A stretch of DNA of 64,000 nucleotides from positions 1 through 64,000 of the forward strand of contig NZ_WJPO01000011.1 of NCBI RefSeq assembly GCF_009649175.1. Reading direction: 5' to 3'. The notes under the pieces are model-generated. The model was given only the letters and a program-made list of their open reading frames with translations. It made no database searches and was not told the origin of the DNA. This stretch comes from Rhodovulum strictum (GTDB taxonomy: Bacteria > Pseudomonadota > Alphaproteobacteria > Rhodobacterales > Rhodobacteraceae). Below are positions 61,949 through 64,000 of this stretch, piece after piece; the first letter of the stretch is position 1, and each line of letters starts with the position of its first letter. Made by a program: the position numbers and the translations under genes.

Positions 61949-62959
61949 TCAGCCGCGCCGCCGCCGCCGGGGCCGGTCCGGCGCGTCGGAATCGCCGGTG
62001 CCATCCGACGAGGACGAGAACCCGCCCAGCTGCGTGGCGATTTCGTCAAGGCTGGGCCGTGGGCCGCGGGGATGGGTTTCCAGCGCGGCCCGCATGGCGC
62101 GCAGATGCTCGGGCGTGGTGCCGCAACAGCCGCCGATGATCCTTGCCCCGCAATCGCGTGCGAGCACTGCGTAATCGGCCATCAGTTCGGGCGTGCCGTC
62201 GTAATGGATATGCCCGTCATGGTATTTCGGGATGCCCGCATTGCCCTTGGCGATGAACGGCCGTTCCGATCCGGCTGCCGCGAAGCCCATCACCGTGCGC
62301 AGCAGATCCGATGCGCCGACGCCGCAATTCGCCCCGAAGGCGACCGGGCTCCAGCCAAGCCGCTCGACCAGATCCACCAGATCGGCCGAGGTCACGCCCA
62401 TCATGGTCCGGCCCGCGGTGTCGAAGCTCATCGTGCCGCACCAGGGCATGCCGGCCAGCCGCGCGGCCTCGGCCGCGGCCTTGTATTCCTCGGGCGCGCT
62501 GATCGTCTCGACCCACAGGATATCGACCCCGCCCGCCTTGAGCGCCTCGGCCTGTTCGTGAAAGATCTCGACCGCCGTGGCATAGGAAAGCGGCCCCATC
62601 GGCTCCATGATCTCGCCGGTCGGCCCCATCGAGCCCGCGACGACGACCGTCCGGCCTGCGGCATCCGCCACCTCGCGCCCCAGTTCTGCGGCGACGCGGT
62701 TCAACTCGCCCACCCGCCCCTGTGCGTCATGCAGCTTCAGCCGCGCCGCATTGCCGCCGAAGGTATTCGTCAGGAAGATGTCCGATCCCGCCTCGACCGC
62801 GCCGCGGTAAAGCGCGCGGATCGCGTCGGGCCTGTCGGTGTTCCACAATTCCGGCGCGTCGCCCGAGGAAAGCCCCATGTTGAACAGGTTGGTGCCCGTG
62901 GCCCCGTCGGCCATCAACCAGTCGCGGGTTTCGAGCAGGCGGGACAGAGCATCTGTCAT
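61949..62959 (-). CDS. Betaine-homocysteine S-methyltransferase
   Basis: The protein has 336 residues. MADGATGTNLFNMGLSSG near the start, IFLTNTFGGNAARLKLH, AGSMGPTGEIMEPMG, FGANCGVGASDLLRTV and IIGGCCGTTPEHLRAM define the zinc homocysteine methyltransferase family, with the three Cys (ANCG and GGCCGT) as ligands. Alphaproteobacterial members use glycine betaine to make methionine. The C-terminus ends in an unusual Ser/Asp stretch followed by RPRRRRRG. It has no riboswitch that I could find upstream. Confidence 0.85.
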   Translation of the reverse strand: MTDALSRLLETRDWLMADGATGTNLFNMGLSSGDAPELWNTDRPDAIRALYRGAVEAGSDIFLTNTFGGNAARLKLHDAQGRVGELNRVAAELGREVADAAGRTVVVAGSMGPTGEIMEPMGPLSYATAVEIFHEQAEALKAGGVDILWVETISAPEEYKAAAEAARLAGMPWCGTMSFDTAGRTMMGVTSADLVDLVERLGWSPVAFGANCGVGASDLLRTVMGFAAAGSERPFIAKGNAGIPKYHDGHIHYDGTPELMADYAVLARDCGARIIGGCCGTTPEHLRAMRAALETHPRGPRPSLDEIATQLGGFSSSSDGTGDSDAPDRPRRRRRG

Positions 62960-62984
62960 CGGTCACGTCCTTGTGAAACGGTGC

Positions 62985-63007
62985 GGCGGCCCGCAGAGGG
63001 GGCCGCC
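62985..63007 (-). terminator. Hairpin between the DUF1476 gene and the methyltransferase gene
   Basis: A perfect 8-bp stem (GGCGGCCC / GGGCCGCC, 7-base loop) lies about 50 bases after the DUF1476 stop on the minus strand and ends 26 bases before the methyltransferase start. The tail on the minus strand has only a short T stretch (GTTTCAC). Confidence 0.4.
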
Positions 63008-63057
63008 GGTCGCGATTGAAGCAGAAGCGCGCATCGGTCGACCGACACGCCCGCGCC

Positions 63058-63372
63058 TCAGCTTTCGGTCATGATCTGGTCCCGCGCGAGTGCCATCAGT
63101 TCGGCCATCTTGGCGCGGATCGTTTCCTCGTCGGCCTTGTCGCCCAGATCGCCGGCCAGCTTGCGATACACATCCTCGTCGCCGGGTTCCTCGAAATCGG
63201 CCTTGACCACCTGCTTGGCGTAGTCGAGCGCGTCGTCTTCCGACAGCCCCATCAACTCTGCCGCCCAGAGGCCCAGAAGCTTGTTGCGCCGGGCCTCGGC
63301 CCTGAACTGAAGTTCGGAGTCATGGGCGAACTTGTTCTCGAAGGCGTTCTCGCGTTCGTCGAAGGTGGTCAT
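63058..63372 (-). CDS. F1-ATPase inhibitor zeta subunit (DUF1476)
   Basis: The protein has 104 residues from MTTFDERENAFENKFAHDSE, the conserved N-terminus of DUF1476. In Paracoccus this region of the zeta subunit inserts into the F1-ATPase and blocks ATP hydrolysis while allowing synthesis. The rest is a helical bundle (ARRNKLLGLWAAELMGL and ETIRAKMAELMALARDQI). It is a stand-alone gene, with no ATP synthase genes in the window. Confidence 0.92.
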   Translation of the reverse strand: MTTFDERENAFENKFAHDSELQFRAEARRNKLLGLWAAELMGLSEDDALDYAKQVVKADFEEPGDEDVYRKLAGDLGDKADEETIRAKMAELMALARDQIMTES

Positions 63373-63473
63373 CGGGGTCTGGCCCTCCTGGGATTCCGCT
63401 TTCGACAGCCATTTAAGGGAAGAACGCCGCGATGCCTAGGGGCAGCCTGCCTTCGGGGCGCGGTTCTTCGTCC

Positions 63474-63926
63474 CTATGCGGACCGGCGCACGCTTTCGCG
63501 GCCCAACGCCGCCAGACCGCGCCGAAGTGCGGCATTCAGCGCGCGTTCGGTCAGCCCCGGCAACTGCCGCGCAAGGCCCGAGGCCACCGACGCCTCGACG
63601 CTGGCAAGCGTCGCGTCGCCCTTCTCGATCAGCGTCAGCAGGTATCCGGCCTGCACCTCGCCCGCCTGTCCGATCCAGCCGATGCAGGCGCAGGGCTCCA
63701 GCCTTGCGATCTGGGCGATCAACGTCAACCCGTGTGCATCGGTCCAGATCAGGACGCTGCCATGGGCCAGCGGGCCGATCTGCCTGACCCCGCGGATGGT
63801 GTCGTTCCAGGCGGGCCAGCGTTCGAAATCGGTAAGTGTGTGCCAGACCCGTTCACGACTGGCGGGGATAAGCTCGTGCGCGACGGTGCGCACGGGGGCT
63901 GCGTGGTCGATCACGAACCGGTCCAT
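63474..63926 (-). CDS. SRPBCC (START-like) domain protein
   Basis: The protein has 150 residues from MDRFVIDHAAPVRTVAHELI with a GGAAGGGAAAC ribosome-binding site. An ATG 14 codons upstream is possible but lacks one. IPASRERVWHTLTDFERWPAWN is the classic opening of the polyketide cyclase/SRPBCC fold, which forms a hydrophobic ligand pocket. The ligand is unknown. The region upstream at the window edge holds a MerR-like operator. Confidence 0.8.
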   Translation of the reverse strand: MDRFVIDHAAPVRTVAHELIPASRERVWHTLTDFERWPAWNDTIRGVRQIGPLAHGSVLIWTDAHGLTLIAQIARLEPCACIGWIGQAGEVQAGYLLTLIEKGDATLASVEASVASGLARQLPGLTERALNAALRRGLAALGRESVRRSA

Positions 63927-63968
63927 CGGTTTCCCTTCCGGCCCGCAGAAGGCCTGAGCAAGGCACAC

Positions 63969-63984
63969 TCCAGCAACCTAGAGG
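63969..63984. promoter_or_regulatory. MerR-type operator candidate at the window edge
   Basis: CTCCAG-CAAC-CTAGAG is a near-perfect 6-bp inverted repeat with a 4-base centre, the layout typical of MerR-family operators. It lies 43 bases before the SRPBCC start and could also serve a rightward gene beyond the window. Confidence 0.4.
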
Positions 63985-64000
63985 CGACCGGATTTCTACC

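Noticed and set aside
62960-63057. SAM or SAH riboswitch before the homocysteine methyltransferase
   Set aside because: Only one simple GC hairpin is present, which reads better as a terminator of the upstream gene; the conserved riboswitch core sequences are missing.
1-64000. CRISPR arrays, insertion sequences, tRNA or rRNA genes
   Set aside because: No regularly spaced repeats, transposase motifs, terminal inverted repeats or tRNA-like cloverleaf sequences were seen on either strand.

Overview
The window is about 64 kb of uniformly high-GC DNA. The codon use and gene content point to an alphaproteobacterium of the order Rhodobacterales. The main indicators are a VPLPA-CTERM protein, gene-transfer-agent (GTA) type lysis genes, the F1-ATPase zeta inhibitor (DUF1476), a cobalamin-independent homocysteine methyltransferase, and an alphaproteobacterial GTTC-N7-GTTC LexA box in front of uvrA. 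I cannot name a species. I saw no tRNA, rRNA, CRISPR array or insertion sequence.

Region 1 (about 1 to 33.2 kb) is one large type VI secretion (T6SS) locus with all thirteen core subunits. From left to right there is the tail of a peptidoglycan-binding protein and a leftward OmpA-like protein. Next is a rightward operon of PP2C phosphatase, M15-type peptidase, a TssL/TssM-like hybrid and VgrG. A leftward block follows: tagF, tssM, tssL(OmpA), tssK, tssJ, tagH(FHA), tssG, tssF, tssE, hcp, tssC, tssB, tssA and a Ser/Thr kinase. A rightward block holds clpV, DUF2169, a catalytically degenerate ketosynthase-fold protein, a PAAR-like (DUF4150) protein with an AHH-type nuclease tail, and a probable immunity protein. 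The locus ends with a leftward pair: a DUF6484 mini-spike and a truncated TIGR02270 protein. Kinase, phosphatase, FHA protein and TagF together imply post-translational (threonine-phosphorylation pathway) control.

Region 2 (33.3 to 47.5 kb) holds housekeeping and catabolic genes: rhodanese, uvrA behind a LexA box, a patatin-like lipase and a DUF2892 membrane protein. A Crp/Fnr regulator is coupled to a valine-degradation operon (isobutyryl-CoA dehydrogenase, 3-hydroxyisobutyryl-CoA hydrolase, mmsB), with mmsA and its divergent LysR regulator nearby. Between them sit a YbdK-type ligase and a VPLPA-CTERM surface protein. A CBS-domain protein and coaD follow.

Region 3 (47.6 to 64 kb) contains a 47-aa membrane peptide, zapA with an upstream coiled-coil gene, the grxD/bolA pair, purL and a lytic transglycosylase. 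A strong small-RNA candidate comes next, then a LysR regulator divergent from a fused indolepyruvate:ferredoxin oxidoreductase. After that are murI, argC, ccmE, a GTA-like endolysin/holin/small-membrane-protein cassette, homocysteine methyltransferase, the ATPase zeta subunit and an SRPBCC protein.

The observations I rate highest are the NTPase-less TssL-TssM hybrid beside an M15 peptidase, the ketosynthase pseudoenzyme inside the PAAR-effector operon, the DUF6484 mini-VgrG, the anti-Shine-Dalgarno small RNA near 53.3 kb, and a dispersed hairpin plus GGGTATTT-N3-CCAAGAAGAAG element found at two gene 3' ends. All family assignments are by eye from protein motifs; no database search was run.
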